DNA from: Bacteroidales bacterium
Lineage (GTDB): Bacteria; Bacteroidota; Bacteroidia; Bacteroidales; Muribaculaceae
DNA: 64,000 nt
Assembly (NCBI GenBank): GCA_910575545.1
Contig: CAJTFH010000001.1
Coordinates: forward strand, 124,001-188,000
Reading direction: 5' to 3'
Shown here: positions 1-9,337 of the stretch, one piece after another
How the letters are laid out: each line of letters opens with the position of its first letter
Position numbering within the stretch: the first letter of the stretch is position 1
Notes under the pieces: generated by a model
What the model was told of the DNA's origin: nothing
The model's database searches: none
The model's input: only the letters and a program-made list of their open reading frames with translations
Translations under genes and position numbers: made by a program

Positions 1-1979
1 ACAGCCTCTTGTATGGCGGCGCATTTCTCATTGACACGCTGCATCACGGCTTCAACACTGTGGTCTTTACCTTTGCGCTGATTCCATGGCTTGAGCATCA
101 CAAACATCGAGCCAAGGTTGCTTCCTGCGCCACCTGCAAGAAATGAGAAGCCCGACATTTCGATTACATCTTGAACCTCCGGCATCTCTCCGATAATACC
201 GGCTACCTGGGCCACGACTTTATCGGTGCGTTCCAATGATGCGCCGGTGGGGAGTTGAACGGAGGTCATAAAATATCCCATATCTTCTTGTGGCACATAA
301 CTGGTGGGCCATTTCAGAAATCCCCAGAATGCGATGGCGCAGGTTATAAGATAGCAGCCGATGGCCATAGCCGGATGTTTTAGCAAGCGTCCGATTGAGG
401 ATGCATATACCCCGACAGTCTTCGCCCATCCGGCATTGAACCACCGATATAGAAAAAATCTGACGGGTTTTCTTTTTCTGAGGAACAACGCGCACATGGC
501 TGGTGTGAAAGTCAAGGCATTGAATCCGGAGAATGCCGTTGATACTGCGATTGTGAGTGCGAATTGTTTGTATAACTCGCCGGTAATGCCTGATATGAAT
601 GCTGTTGGGATGAACACCGAAAGCAATACAAGCACTTCGCCGACAACCGGCCCTTGCAGTTCAATCATGGCTTTTTGAGCCGCCTGTCGTGGCGACATCT
701 TCCCTTCGTCGACGATTCGCGCACAATCTTCCACCACCACAATCGCATCGTCGACTACAATTGCAATGGCCAGTACGAGGCCGAACAACGTGAGAGTGTT
801 GAGGGTGAACCCCATTAGCTTCATTACTGCGAATGTGGCGATTAATGATACGGGAATGGTTATCATTGGTATGATTACCGCTCTCCAGCTTTGGAGGAAC
901 AGCAGAATCACAAGCATGACGATAAAGGTGGTCTCTACAAAAGTCACAAGAACTTCGTCGATTGAAGCAGTGACGAAGTCGGTAGTATTCATCAGAATGC
1001 GGTAGTGCACTCCGGGAGGGAGATACGGTGCAAGATTCTCAAGCTCTTTCTCCACTTCTTTAGCAACAGAAAGGGCGTTGGCGTCGGATCGTTGGTATAT
1101 TCCAATCAGCCCGGCTTCCTTGCCTGAAACGCGTGAAATGTTACCGTAGCTTTCACTGCCGAGTTCGACTTTTGCCACATCTTTTAGCCTCAATATGTTG
1201 CCTTTGGTGTCTGTGCGTAAAACAATTTCTCCGAATTGCTGTGCTGTCACCAGTCGTCCCGGTGATGACAATGTTATCTGGAATGATGCCGGAGTGGAAA
1301 CTGGCGCGCCTCCGACAGCCCCAGCTGAAACTTCCATATTCTGCGCCTCGATTGCCGCGCGTATGTCGGCCGGGGTGACTCCGCGTATGTTCATAAGTTC
1401 TGGATTCATCCATATTCGCATACTATAGTCGCCTGCGCCAAAAGCGCTTGCACCACCCACTCCTTCCAGGCGTGAAAGTGCGTCGACCATGTGAAGCTGG
1501 GCGTAGTTGGTGAGATACAAAGCGTCATAACGTTGGGGGTCATCACTTTCCAACGCTACAAACAGCAGTATATTAGTGGATTCTGAGTTTACGCTTATTC
1601 CCTGCTCAGTGACGGCTGACGGCAGACGAGGAGTGGCCCGGTTTACGAGGTTCTGAACTTTGACCGTTGCATCATCGAGGTCGATACCGTTTCGGAATGT
1701 GATTGTGAGGTTATATGAGCCGTCTGAGCCGGAATTCGAGCTCATATACAGCATTCCCTCAACTCCATTGACGCATTGTTCAATGGGCACGCCTATGGCT
1801 TCGGCAACAGTTTTCGCATTGGCTCCGGGATATGATGCCGAGACCTGTACGGTTGGTGGAGAAATATTGGGGTATTGGGCAATCGGGAGAGTGCTCACCG
1901 TGACAATCCCTATAAGAATCATCAATATCGCCAGAACAGTGGCGAATATCGGTCTGTCGATAAAGAATCTTGAGAACAT
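1..1979 (-). CDS. RND (AcrB/MexB, HAE1 family) efflux permease, partial
   Basis: Inner-membrane proton-driven pump subunit of a tripartite drug/solute exporter. About 659 N-terminal residues are present and the C-terminus lies beyond base 1. It starts MFSRFFIDRPIFATVLAI, the classic RND first transmembrane helix, followed by a periplasmic porter region with the LPIAQYPNISPP signature. Further on, ITIPVSLIATFAVM and LAIAIVVDDAIVVVED mark TM4 with the paired Asp of the proton relay. It begins 12 bp after the adaptor stop on the same strand, so it is the third gene of an outer-membrane channel, adaptor, permease operon. Family assignment is firm; the substrate cannot be read from sequence. Confidence 0.95.
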   Translation of the reverse strand, partial: MFSRFFIDRPIFATVLAILMILIGIVTVSTLPIAQYPNISPPTVQVSASYPGANAKTVAEAIGVPIEQCVNGVEGMLYMSSNSGSDGSYNLTITFRNGIDLDDATVKVQNLVNRATPRLPSAVTEQGISVNSESTNILLFVALESDDPQRYDALYLTNYAQLHMVDALSRLEGVGGASAFGAGDYSMRIWMNPELMNIRGVTPADIRAAIEAQNMEVSAGAVGGAPVSTPASFQITLSSPGRLVTAQQFGEIVLRTDTKGNILRLKDVAKVELGSESYGNISRVSGKEAGLIGIYQRSDANALSVAKEVEKELENLAPYLPPGVHYRILMNTTDFVTASIDEVLVTFVETTFIVMLVILLFLQSWRAVIIPMITIPVSLIATFAVMKLMGFTLNTLTLFGLVLAIAIVVDDAIVVVEDCARIVDEGKMSPRQAAQKAMIELQGPVVGEVLVLLSVFIPTAFISGITGELYKQFALTIAVSTAFSGFNALTFTPAMCALFLRKRKPVRFFLYRWFNAGWAKTVGVYASSIGRLLKHPAMAIGCYLITCAIAFWGFLKWPTSYVPQEDMGYFMTSVQLPTGASLERTDKVVAQVAGIIGEMPEVQDVIEMSGFSFLAGGAGSNLGSMFVMLKPWNQRKGKDHSVEAVMQRVNEKCAAIQEA

Positions 1980-1991
1980 TGTGGAATGGGG

Positions 1992-3143
1992 TTAACGGGT
2001 TGTCGGTTTGGAGCTTTTTGAGCCGGTGGTTGTAATAACCGGTTTTACTGTCATGCCATCGCGCACCTTCATAAGGGCTTGTGTTACATATCTGTCTGTT
2101 GGCTTTAATCCGCTCGACACAATCCTGAGGGTGTCGTGGTAGAGTTCTCCGGTCTGGATAGGGGTGTAGACTACTTTATCAGAATCATTTACGACATAGA
2201 CGTATTTTCCCAGCTGGTCGGTGCCTATAGATGCATCTTTGATTACAATGGCTTTAGGGTCAACGGCATATGGTAGGTTTACGCTTGCGAACATGCCGCT
2301 CTTCAGTTCATTTTTAGGGTTATCGATAACGATACGCAGAGTTACAGTGCCCGTAGATTTGTCAACATCAGGTGCTTCATAATTGATTTTGCCGTAATAT
2401 ACCGGTGTTATGGAGTCGTTGAAACTTACGGGAATATGGTTGAGGTCAACGGATTGACCGGCTTTCGTCTGTTTCAAGGCAAGGAACGCATCGTTTTCGA
2501 TAGAGAAATGGACGAACACCTGAGAATTGTCATAGACTTTGACAAGTGTGACAGGAGAGGCCTCTCCTGACACGTAGTCACTGACGGCAGCTATGGCTTT
2601 GGCCGGGTAACAGTCATATGGGGCTCGGGTGGTGCAATAGCTAAGCATGGTGCGCGCACTGTTGAGTTGCGCCCGTGCGTTCTTAATTGCGGCTTCGCTT
2701 TCGCGGAGGTTGCTTTCGGCCTGGTTGACATCCATTTTTGACACGGCGTCGCTTTCAAGAGCCTTCTTCATCGCCTCGTATTGTTTTGCGGCATATTCAT
2801 GCGATGCGATGGCGGATTGTAATTCGGCTTCTGCTTTTTCAACCTGGTCGCGATAGGATGTTGACTCGATGATAAACATGGGATGCCCCTTTTTGACAAA
2901 TTCGCCGTCGGTGAATTCCTTGCCCACGATGAAGCCGTTGACCCGTGCTACGATGTCGGTTTCATCAATGGCGGTCACATAGGCCGGATATGATTTGTGG
3001 AGTACCAATGAGTCAATTTCGGGATATGCCACAGTTACCGGCATGGCATTGTCGGTTATATTTTCCTCTTTTTTTGAACCGCAACCGGTAACGGCTGTGG
3101 CGGCAAATGTGAGTGCCAGCAAATGGATATATTTCATACTCAT
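1992..3143 (-). CDS. RND efflux periplasmic adaptor (membrane fusion) lipoprotein
   Basis: Periplasmic adaptor linking the RND permease to its outer-membrane channel. The N-terminus MSMKYIHLLALTFAATAVTGC is a signal peptide with a VTGC lipobox, so the protein is probably lipid-anchored. A lipoyl/barrel-sandwich half (VNGFIVGKEFTDGEFVKKGHPMF) comes next, then an alpha-helical hairpin (about residues 100-165, rich in Ala, Glu and Lys). The second lipoyl half and a beta-barrel domain (KSGMFASVNLPY) follow. At 383 aa it has the usual length of AcrA/MexA proteins. It sits between the channel (28 bp upstream) and the permease (12 bp downstream), which supports a single transcript. Confidence 0.94.
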   Translation of the reverse strand: MSMKYIHLLALTFAATAVTGCGSKKEENITDNAMPVTVAYPEIDSLVLHKSYPAYVTAIDETDIVARVNGFIVGKEFTDGEFVKKGHPMFIIESTSYRDQVEKAEAELQSAIASHEYAAKQYEAMKKALESDAVSKMDVNQAESNLRESEAAIKNARAQLNSARTMLSYCTTRAPYDCYPAKAIAAVSDYVSGEASPVTLVKVYDNSQVFVHFSIENDAFLALKQTKAGQSVDLNHIPVSFNDSITPVYYGKINYEAPDVDKSTGTVTLRIVIDNPKNELKSGMFASVNLPYAVDPKAIVIKDASIGTDQLGKYVYVVNDSDKVVYTPIQTGELYHDTLRIVSSGLKPTDRYVTQALMKVRDGMTVKPVITTTGSKSSKPTTR

Positions 3144-3170
3144 GTTTTTTATTCAATTATGGTTTGCTCA

Positions 3171-4598
3171 TCATTTTGAGATGCTGTTTATGTCGAATCC
3201 ACCACCTAATGCCTCATATAGGCTGATTAATGCAGAAAGGGCACCACCTTTGGCGGTTATAAGCTCATTTTCAGCTGCAAGGGAGTGCAGCTGTGCGGTC
3301 ACGACATCGCTCATGGGGCTTAATGAATTTTTATAACGGTCGACTGCCAGGCGCAATTCTTCGTCGGTCTGCTCTATAACCTTTCCGATAGCATCGACAT
3401 AATGGAGGTTGGAATAGTAGGTTGAGATGGCATTGTCAGTTTCCTGCACAGCGTTCAATATGGTCAGATTATAGTTGTCAATACCGACCATCATGGTTTC
3501 GCGTGCATTTGCCAGCTCATAACGTCGGTTTAAGCCGTCGAATATTGTCCAGCTTAATGCCGGGGCAACGGAATAGGTCAATGTCTGTTTGCCGAACATC
3601 CCGTCTATGCGATGGGCTGATGTGCCTATGCTGCCCTCTATGGTCAGTGTAGGCAGGAAATCTTTTTTTGCAATTCCAATTTCGGCGGCATAAGCGGCGA
3701 GTTCCATTTCTGCCCGGGCTATATCGGGACGTCGCCGCAGCAAATTGGTTGGAACGCCGGTGTTGATCAATTGCAGATATTCAGGGAGTGTTGCCGGGAC
3801 TGATAGCGTAGCATCGATTTCGGTGAAAGGGATTCCGGTCAATACGGCCAATGCATTTATGGTTGTGTGTATTGAATTTTCCAGCATAGGGATTGATGCA
3901 GTGGTTGAATAATAAACTTCCAAAGCCTGCGCCACATCCAATTTTGAGGCCAGCGTGGTCTCAAATCTTGCTTTGGCAATATCTACAATCTTCATCTGGT
4001 TTTCAGAGTGTCTGTTTGCTACAGCAAGCTGTTCCTGCAGCATACGCAGTTTTATATATGTAGAGGCAATCTGCGCGCATACAGAAACCATCGTACCCGC
4101 ATACTCAGCCTTGCTTGCCATATACCCCGATTTTTTTGCTTTTACGGCAGATGCGATTTTTCCAAAAAGGTCAATCTCCCAACTGGCAGATAACCCGGCC
4201 GAAAAATAGCTTGTTGAAGATGGATTATGATATGGCCGGGCAATCCTTCCGCTTTCTTGCGATGCAGACCATCCGGCCGAAGCACTTATCACAGGCATCC
4301 ATCCGCTTGCTGTCTGGCGTATCGAGTTTCGGGCAATCTCTGCGCGACGTATCGCCATGGCCACGTCGTAGTTGTTGCTTATACCGGCGGCGACAAGAGA
4401 GTCAAGAATGGAATCGCCAAACGACTGCCACCAGGCATCAGTCGCTTCAGGTGCGTCCATCGGTATTTCCGGAGAATAGCTCCATCTTTGCGGCAGAGTG
4501 CCGTTGAGATATTCTGCCATACCATCTTTTTCTGCCCCTGACATTGCGGCCACTGCCGCCAGACCGATACCAACAACACAAATAAACCGTTGAAACAT
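3171..4598 (-). CDS. TolC/OprM-type outer-membrane efflux channel (OMF)
   Basis: Outer-membrane channel of the tripartite RND pump and first gene of the operon. The N-terminus MFQRFICVVGIGLAAVAAMSGA is a signal peptide; the Cys after the hydrophobic core that NodT-type lipoprotein channels carry is absent. The body shows the two-fold OEP repeat: a first half with DVAMAIRRAEIARNSIRQ and a second with NLLRRRPDIARAEMELAAYAAEIGIAKKDFLP, the latter highly typical of the NodT/OprM group. At 475 aa it is normal in length. I found no clear TAnnTTTG element in the 170 bp upstream, so its promoter is unassigned. Confidence 0.93.
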   Translation of the reverse strand: MFQRFICVVGIGLAAVAAMSGAEKDGMAEYLNGTLPQRWSYSPEIPMDAPEATDAWWQSFGDSILDSLVAAGISNNYDVAMAIRRAEIARNSIRQTASGWMPVISASAGWSASQESGRIARPYHNPSSTSYFSAGLSASWEIDLFGKIASAVKAKKSGYMASKAEYAGTMVSVCAQIASTYIKLRMLQEQLAVANRHSENQMKIVDIAKARFETTLASKLDVAQALEVYYSTTASIPMLENSIHTTINALAVLTGIPFTEIDATLSVPATLPEYLQLINTGVPTNLLRRRPDIARAEMELAAYAAEIGIAKKDFLPTLTIEGSIGTSAHRIDGMFGKQTLTYSVAPALSWTIFDGLNRRYELANARETMMVGIDNYNLTILNAVQETDNAISTYYSNLHYVDAIGKVIEQTDEELRLAVDRYKNSLSPMSDVVTAQLHSLAAENELITAKGGALSALISLYEALGGGFDINSISK

Positions 4599-4734
4599 TG
4601 CGTCAATTATATTAACTTGTTAATAAAACCATAACAATACGAAATCTCCTCCCGTTTATCACCCTCAACCCGAATTAAATTTTTTTTACAATGTATAATT
4701 ACCATGCAACTTAAAAATTTGGCAGGATTATGCG

Positions 4735-4742
4735 TATCTTTG
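4735..4742 (+). promoter_or_regulatory. Bacteroidota -7 promoter element (TATCTTTG) for the restriction-modification operon
   Basis: TATCTTTG matches TAnnTTTG exactly and lies 29 nt before the nuclease ATG, predicting a leader of about 20-25 nt. A TTTG at 4718-4721 is closer than the usual 19-21 nt spacing, so the -33 box is uncertain. Confidence 0.55.
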
Positions 4743-4771
4743 TAACTGGTTAAATGAAATAATCATTAGCA

Positions 4772-5488
4772 ATGACAGCAGAACAAAAATTGAGTATAAT
4801 TGAAAGCGGTAAAGAGTATTTCCGTAAGATAATAATACCCAGTCATATTCGTAATTTGGAGACTTTAAGACTCAGAGATTTCAAAATCAATCCTTTTTTA
4901 GTGAATTACTTGGCTGCGTTTTTGTGCGGCGATAACGAGCCTCTGTCATTGGCAAAAGCGTTAGTATATCCACGGATTTTAGGCACAAGCATTAATACAA
5001 GTTTTGGCCAAAATATCCAAATTTTTATTTCCAGGCTCGCTCACATTGCAGGGAATGCATCTGGTATTGACGGAATCGATATAGAGTTTATTGATGCCAT
5101 TGATGGCCGGAAAAAGTATTGCCAGTGTAAGGCTGGGCCTCAGACAATCAATAAAGATGATGTAGCAACAATTTTAGGGCATTTTACACATTTGCAAAAC
5201 AAAGCCAGGTTGGATAGATTGCCTATACAGATTGATGATATGATTGTGGGTGTCCTGTATGGAGAGCCGGATGAACTATCGGGGAATTATAAGAATATTG
5301 ATAAAACGTGTCCGGTTTATTGCGGTGCGGAATTTTGGCGGCATTTAACTGGCGATGTTGATTTTTATAATCGATTGGCAAAAGCATTCGGTGAGGTCGT
5401 AGAGGAAGACAATATTGACGGTAGTAAGATGATTGCACTGAAGATTAATGAAATTGCTACAGAAATAGAAAATAAAGGAGGTTTTTAA
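4772..5488 (+). CDS. Type II restriction endonuclease, PmeII/EcoO109I-like
   Basis: Predicted DNA-cleaving subunit of a type II restriction-modification system. I recognise the EcoO109I/PmeII pattern: an N-terminal INPFL block, ALVYPRILGTSINTSFG, a PD-(D/E)xK-like core GIDGIDIEFIDAIDG followed by YCQCKAG (Asp103, then Gln118-x-Lys120, a QxK variant), then MIVGVLYGEPDELSG and YCGAEFWRHLTGD. At 238 aa it is slightly shorter than EcoO109I as I recall it. The stop TAA shares one base with the methylase start (TAATG), so the two are translationally coupled. Base composition is more AT-rich than in the flanking genes, hinting at transfer. EcoO109I cuts RGGNCCY, but the specificity here is not established. 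Confidence 0.8.
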   Translation: MTAEQKLSIIESGKEYFRKIIIPSHIRNLETLRLRDFKINPFLVNYLAAFLCGDNEPLSLAKALVYPRILGTSINTSFGQNIQIFISRLAHIAGNASGIDGIDIEFIDAIDGRKKYCQCKAGPQTINKDDVATILGHFTHLQNKARLDRLPIQIDDMIVGVLYGEPDELSGNYKNIDKTCPVYCGAEFWRHLTGDVDFYNRLAKAFGEVVEEDNIDGSKMIALKINEIATEIENKGGF

Positions 5489-6798
5489 TGGCGACTTTTA
5501 TTTCTGCGAATAATTTAGCCGATTTACTTGGGGTCTCGATTTCGACGGTAAAAAAATGGAGCGAAAAGGGCGTCTATACAGGTATAAAAAACACAGATGG
5601 CAAGCATGGATTTTATATGGAAGAATTGAAAGATATTGTTCCTGTAAGGCAGATGCTTGAAACAAAATGGGATGAAGAGGCCTTTGTTACGCCTCGACGT
5701 GCGTTCTCGTCTGTGGAACTTTTTGCCGGGGCTGGAGGCTTGGCATTAGGTATGCAAATGGCCGGATTCCGTCATGTGCTGCTAAATGAGGTGGACTCAA
5801 TGGCTTGTAAAACCCTGAAATATAACAGACCAGATTGGAATGTTATAGAGGAAGATATACATAATATTGATTTCAAGCCATTGCATGGAATGGTCGATTT
5901 CTTGTCAGGCGGGTTTCCATGTCAGGCATTTTCATATGCAGGGAAAAAAGGGGGATTGAATGATACACGTGGCACATTGTTTTTTGAACTTGCCAGAGCC
6001 GTCAATGAAATCCGGCCGAAAGTGTTTATGTGTGAGAATGTTAAAGGGCTTATGTCGCATGATGGTGGTAACACAATGAATGTTATAAGAGGCGCTATAG
6101 ACGAATTGGGGTATACACTGGTCGAGCCAAAGGTATTGAAAGCGATTATGTACAAAGTTCCGCAAAAACGGGAGCGGTTGATATTCGTGGCCATCCGTGA
6201 CGACCTTGCTCCTCATGTGGAGTTTCATTGGCCGGATCCCTACAAAAGGGTTATGACGTTGCGTGACGCCTTTTTTAGAGGTGATTTATATTCCGATAAA
6301 GTGCCGGATTCGGATGGCCAATCATATCCGGAAAAAAAAGCCCGTGTGATGGCTATGGTTCCTGAGGGTGGAGATTGGCGGAGTCTGCCGATTGAGGAAC
6401 AGAAGCGATATATGGGTGGCAGTTTTTATCTGGGAGGAGGCAAAACGGGGATGGCCCGGAGACTATCTATGGATGAGCCATCATTGACGTTGACTTGCGC
6501 TCCAGCGCAGAAACAGACAGAGAGATGTCATCCTGTCGAAACCCGGCCATTGACAGTAAGGGAATACGCACGGATTCAGACATTTCCTGACAGTTGGATA
6601 TTTCATGGCAATATCACAGCAAAATATAAACAAATCGGCAATGCTGTCCCGGTTAATTTAGCATATGCGGTCGGACGCTCTTTGATACGGTTATTCAATG
6701 ATATAGATAGATTCCACCAAGAAGACAGTCAGTTTGATAAGGCAAATGAAACTGTTCGGGGGATGAATACAAAGCAATTGGAAATAACCGGATTATAA
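5488..6798 (+). CDS. DNA (cytosine-5) methyltransferase with N-terminal helix-turn-helix
   Basis: Protective methylase of the cassette. The catalytic C5-MTase motifs are in order: motif I ELFAGAGGLALG (77-88), motif IV GGFPCQAFS with catalytic Cys145, motif VI ENVKGL (from Glu183), motif VIII QKRERL (226-231), a target-recognition stretch around 260-345, and motif X KQIGNAVPVNLAYAVG near the C-terminus. Ahead of the catalytic part, residues 5-50 (ISANNLADLLGVSISTVKKW) read as a MerR/excisionase-like HTH, which could let the methylase bind its own promoter; that role is inferred from other HTH-bearing methylases. It overlaps the nuclease stop by one base. dnaG begins 42 bp downstream. Confidence 0.93.
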   Translation: MATFISANNLADLLGVSISTVKKWSEKGVYTGIKNTDGKHGFYMEELKDIVPVRQMLETKWDEEAFVTPRRAFSSVELFAGAGGLALGMQMAGFRHVLLNEVDSMACKTLKYNRPDWNVIEEDIHNIDFKPLHGMVDFLSGGFPCQAFSYAGKKGGLNDTRGTLFFELARAVNEIRPKVFMCENVKGLMSHDGGNTMNVIRGAIDELGYTLVEPKVLKAIMYKVPQKRERLIFVAIRDDLAPHVEFHWPDPYKRVMTLRDAFFRGDLYSDKVPDSDGQSYPEKKARVMAMVPEGGDWRSLPIEEQKRYMGGSFYLGGGKTGMARRLSMDEPSLTLTCAPAQKQTERCHPVETRPLTVREYARIQTFPDSWIFHGNITAKYKQIGNAVPVNLAYAVGRSLIRLFNDIDRFHQEDSQFDKANETVRGMNTKQLEITGL

Positions 6799-6840
6799 TA
6801 TAGGCAGACAGGTAGTCATTTTCATTGTCAGAATAATTAC

Positions 6841-9156
6841 ATGAAGAAGATTGACAGGGAGACTGTGCAGAGGATTATCGACACCGCCGACATTGTTGAG
6901 GTGGTGAGCGATTTTGTGCACCTGCGGCGCAGCGGGTCGGGTTTTGTCGGTTTGTGTCCTTTCCATAATGAACGCACGCCGTCGTTCCATGTGTCGAAAT
7001 CGAAGGGGATATGCAAGTGTTTCAGCTGCGGCAAAGGTGGTAGTCCTGTCAATTTCATAATGGAGCATGAGCAGCTCAATTATTGGGAAGCCCTACGTTA
7101 TCTCGCCAATAAATACCACATAGAGATTCAGGAGCATGAGGTGAGCGACGCCGAGCGTCAGGAAATGAATGAGCGTCAGGCCATGATGGCGGTCAATGAT
7201 TTTGCGATGAAGCATTTCGAGCATAATCTGACCGACACAGCTGACGGACAGAATATCGGACTGACCTATTTCCGTGAGCGTGGCATAAATGACTGGGCTG
7301 TTAAACGTTTCCATCTCGGTTATGCACTTGACAAGCGGGATGATTTTTTGTCGGCGGCAAAATCAGCCGGTTATAATGAAAAGTATCTTGTTGATACAGG
7401 TCTGTGTGGAAAGAGCGAGCGTGGAACTTTATATGACCGCTTCAAGGCACGTGTCATATATCCGGTTTTTACTATCTCCGGGAAGGTTGTGGCTTTCGGG
7501 GGGCGCACGCTCAGTTCTTCTAAGGAGATTGCGAAATATATCAACTCTCCGGAATCGCTGATTTATTCCAAAAGCCGCGAACTTTATGGATTGTATCAGG
7601 CGAAGCAGTCGATTGTCAAAAAAGATAAATGTATCCTTGTTGAGGGGTATATGGATGTAATATCCATGCATCAACAGGGGATAGAGAATGTTGTCGCTTC
7701 ATCGGGGACTTCGTTGACACAGGGCCAGATAAGGCTGATACACCGGTTTACGGAGAATGTCACGGTTATTTATGATAGTGACCCTGCCGGGATTAAGGCG
7801 TCGTTGAGAGGAATAGATCTGTTGCTTGCCGAAGGATTGAACATAAAGGTGCTGTTGCTTCCTGAAGGTGACGATCCTGATTCATTCGCACAGTCGCATT
7901 CGTCAGCTGAAGTGGAGGATTATCTGGCCGCGCATGAGGTTGATTTTATCAAGTTTAAAATCGACATGCTGTTGAACGACTGCGAGGGGGATCCCGTGAA
8001 ACGGTCGAAAGTTGTTGCAAGCATTCTTCAGTCTATCGCCAATATTCCCGATGAGATAACGCGCTCGCTTTATGTTAAAGAGTGCAGCCTGACATTCGGC
8101 ATTGACGAGAAAGTTTTGCTTCGTCAGATTAAGGTGTTTATTGCACAGCTTCGGGAAAATGCTGCACGGGCCAATGCCCGCCAGTCATCCGTTGCATCAA
8201 TAGACCGTCAGCCGGATAGCGGGTCGGCTGATACAGACCGTAGGATTGAGCAACGACAAGTGTCGCCGGCCGGGGAGACATCAGATGCAGATGCTCAGAC
8301 TCAGAATGGATCGTTACCCGGAAACGATGATGTTGAATCGGATATACCGGTGTCTGCCGGATTGACTGAGGCTGTTGCGACAGCGGAAGATTCTCATGTC
8401 AAGGTGTTGGCTCCGCAGGAGAGGGCGCTGCTCAGGCTTATTCTTAAATTCGGTATGATGGCATTGGGAGAGGATTTCGGGAGCGATGAGGGGGGTGCCC
8501 CAATTAAAGTTATTGATTTTGTGCGTGACGATCTATCGGTCGACAATATGCATTTTTCAAATCCGGTTTATCAACGGATATATGAAGAGGCTTTGGCTCT
8601 CAGAGAATCATCGTGGGATAATGATTTGAAGGTGCGGATTGAAAAGGCTTCAATCCAGCAGGAAGCCATTCTGAAAGAGGGTCGTGATGAAATCGGGAAA
8701 AGCGCACGCACGATGGAGGAAATCAACATTGCAGAAAAGAAACTTCAAGAGAAGGCGACTGTTGTTTTCAATGAATCGATAACGGCTTTTGCCCAGGGGT
8801 ATTTTGAAAGACATCTTATGTCGCACCCTGATGATGCCGTGCGTTCAGTTGTTACAGATTTGGTGGTAGATAAACATCGGTTGAGCAAGATATATTTCAA
8901 GAACACAAAAGTCGACACGGAAATAGACCGTCTTGACGACCTTGTTCCACGGGCGCTTATCGCATTGAAATATGATATGGCAAGGTGTTTCTCGGAGGAT
9001 TTGCACCAACAGATTCAAGATATCACAAAGACACCGGGATATGATTTGCCACAGGTGTTGTCGTTGATGTCACAGCGAAAGAAATGGCAGGAATTCTGTG
9101 CGTCATTGGCATTGCAGATAGGTGAGCGCGTTTATGAACCATTGCGGCGCACTTGA
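6841..9156 (+). CDS. dnaG: DNA primase
   Basis: Synthesises RNA primers at the replication fork. The N-terminal zinc-binding domain has the CHC2 pattern Cys39-x2-His42-x17-Cys60-x2-Cys63. The RNA polymerase domain includes the Toprim fold with EGYMDVISMHQ (about residue 267) and VIYDSDPAGIKA, the metal-binding DxD-type loop. Residues about 440-525 form a polar, acidic, low-complexity linker (many Ser, Asp, Gln), after which APQERALLRLIL opens the C-terminal DnaB-helicase-binding domain. At 771 aa it is longer than E. coli DnaG, mainly through that linker. No clear promoter is visible in the 42 bp after the methylase, so it may be read from within or through the restriction cassette. Confidence 0.96.
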   Translation: MKKIDRETVQRIIDTADIVEVVSDFVHLRRSGSGFVGLCPFHNERTPSFHVSKSKGICKCFSCGKGGSPVNFIMEHEQLNYWEALRYLANKYHIEIQEHEVSDAERQEMNERQAMMAVNDFAMKHFEHNLTDTADGQNIGLTYFRERGINDWAVKRFHLGYALDKRDDFLSAAKSAGYNEKYLVDTGLCGKSERGTLYDRFKARVIYPVFTISGKVVAFGGRTLSSSKEIAKYINSPESLIYSKSRELYGLYQAKQSIVKKDKCILVEGYMDVISMHQQGIENVVASSGTSLTQGQIRLIHRFTENVTVIYDSDPAGIKASLRGIDLLLAEGLNIKVLLLPEGDDPDSFAQSHSSAEVEDYLAAHEVDFIKFKIDMLLNDCEGDPVKRSKVVASILQSIANIPDEITRSLYVKECSLTFGIDEKVLLRQIKVFIAQLRENAARANARQSSVASIDRQPDSGSADTDRRIEQRQVSPAGETSDADAQTQNGSLPGNDDVESDIPVSAGLTEAVATAEDSHVKVLAPQERALLRLILKFGMMALGEDFGSDEGGAPIKVIDFVRDDLSVDNMHFSNPVYQRIYEEALALRESSWDNDLKVRIEKASIQQEAILKEGRDEIGKSARTMEEINIAEKKLQEKATVVFNESITAFAQGYFERHLMSHPDDAVRSVVTDLVVDKHRLSKIYFKNTKVDTEIDRLDDLVPRALIALKYDMARCFSEDLHQQIQDITKTPGYDLPQVLSLMSQRKKWQEFCASLALQIGERVYEPLRRT

Positions 9157-9222
9157 TTTCAGAGAGGGCTTTCTTGTTGGTAATATAAACAGTGTTGTCA
9201 TGTCAAAAAAAATCTGTTAAAA

Positions 9223-9254
9223 TGTGGCGATTACATTATTAATTTGTAAATTTG
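9223..9254 (+). promoter_or_regulatory. Promoter of mutAB (TGTG-N20-TAAATTTG)
   Basis: TAAATTTG at 9247-9254 is an exact TAnnTTTG -7 element, and TGTG at 9223-9226 sits exactly 20 nt upstream, one mismatch from the TTTG -33 consensus. Transcription should begin near 9260, giving a leader of about 78 nt. Confidence 0.6.
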
Positions 9255-9258
9255 CCCA

Positions 9259-9291
9259 TGCAAGGTGGTGTTATGCACCCGTAGGATTGCA
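9259..9291 (+). other. Possible 5'-terminal hairpin in the mutA leader
   Basis: Nested inverted repeats: TGCAA (9259-9263) pairs with TTGCA (9287-9291), and inside it GGTG (9267-9270) pairs with CACC (9276-9279) around a five-base loop. It would sit at the very 5' end of the predicted transcript, where it could protect the mRNA or have a regulatory part. It is far too small to be a canonical cobalamin riboswitch. Seen in sequence; function is inference. Confidence 0.3.
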
Positions 9292-9337
9292 GCTAATAAC
9301 CATGTAAAATATAACCCAAACTATTTTTTATCATATC

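Noticed and set aside
9240-9337. Cobalamin riboswitch upstream of the B12-dependent mutase genes
   Set aside because: The leader is only about 78 nt and lacks the conserved core of cobalamin riboswitches; only a small hairpin is present.
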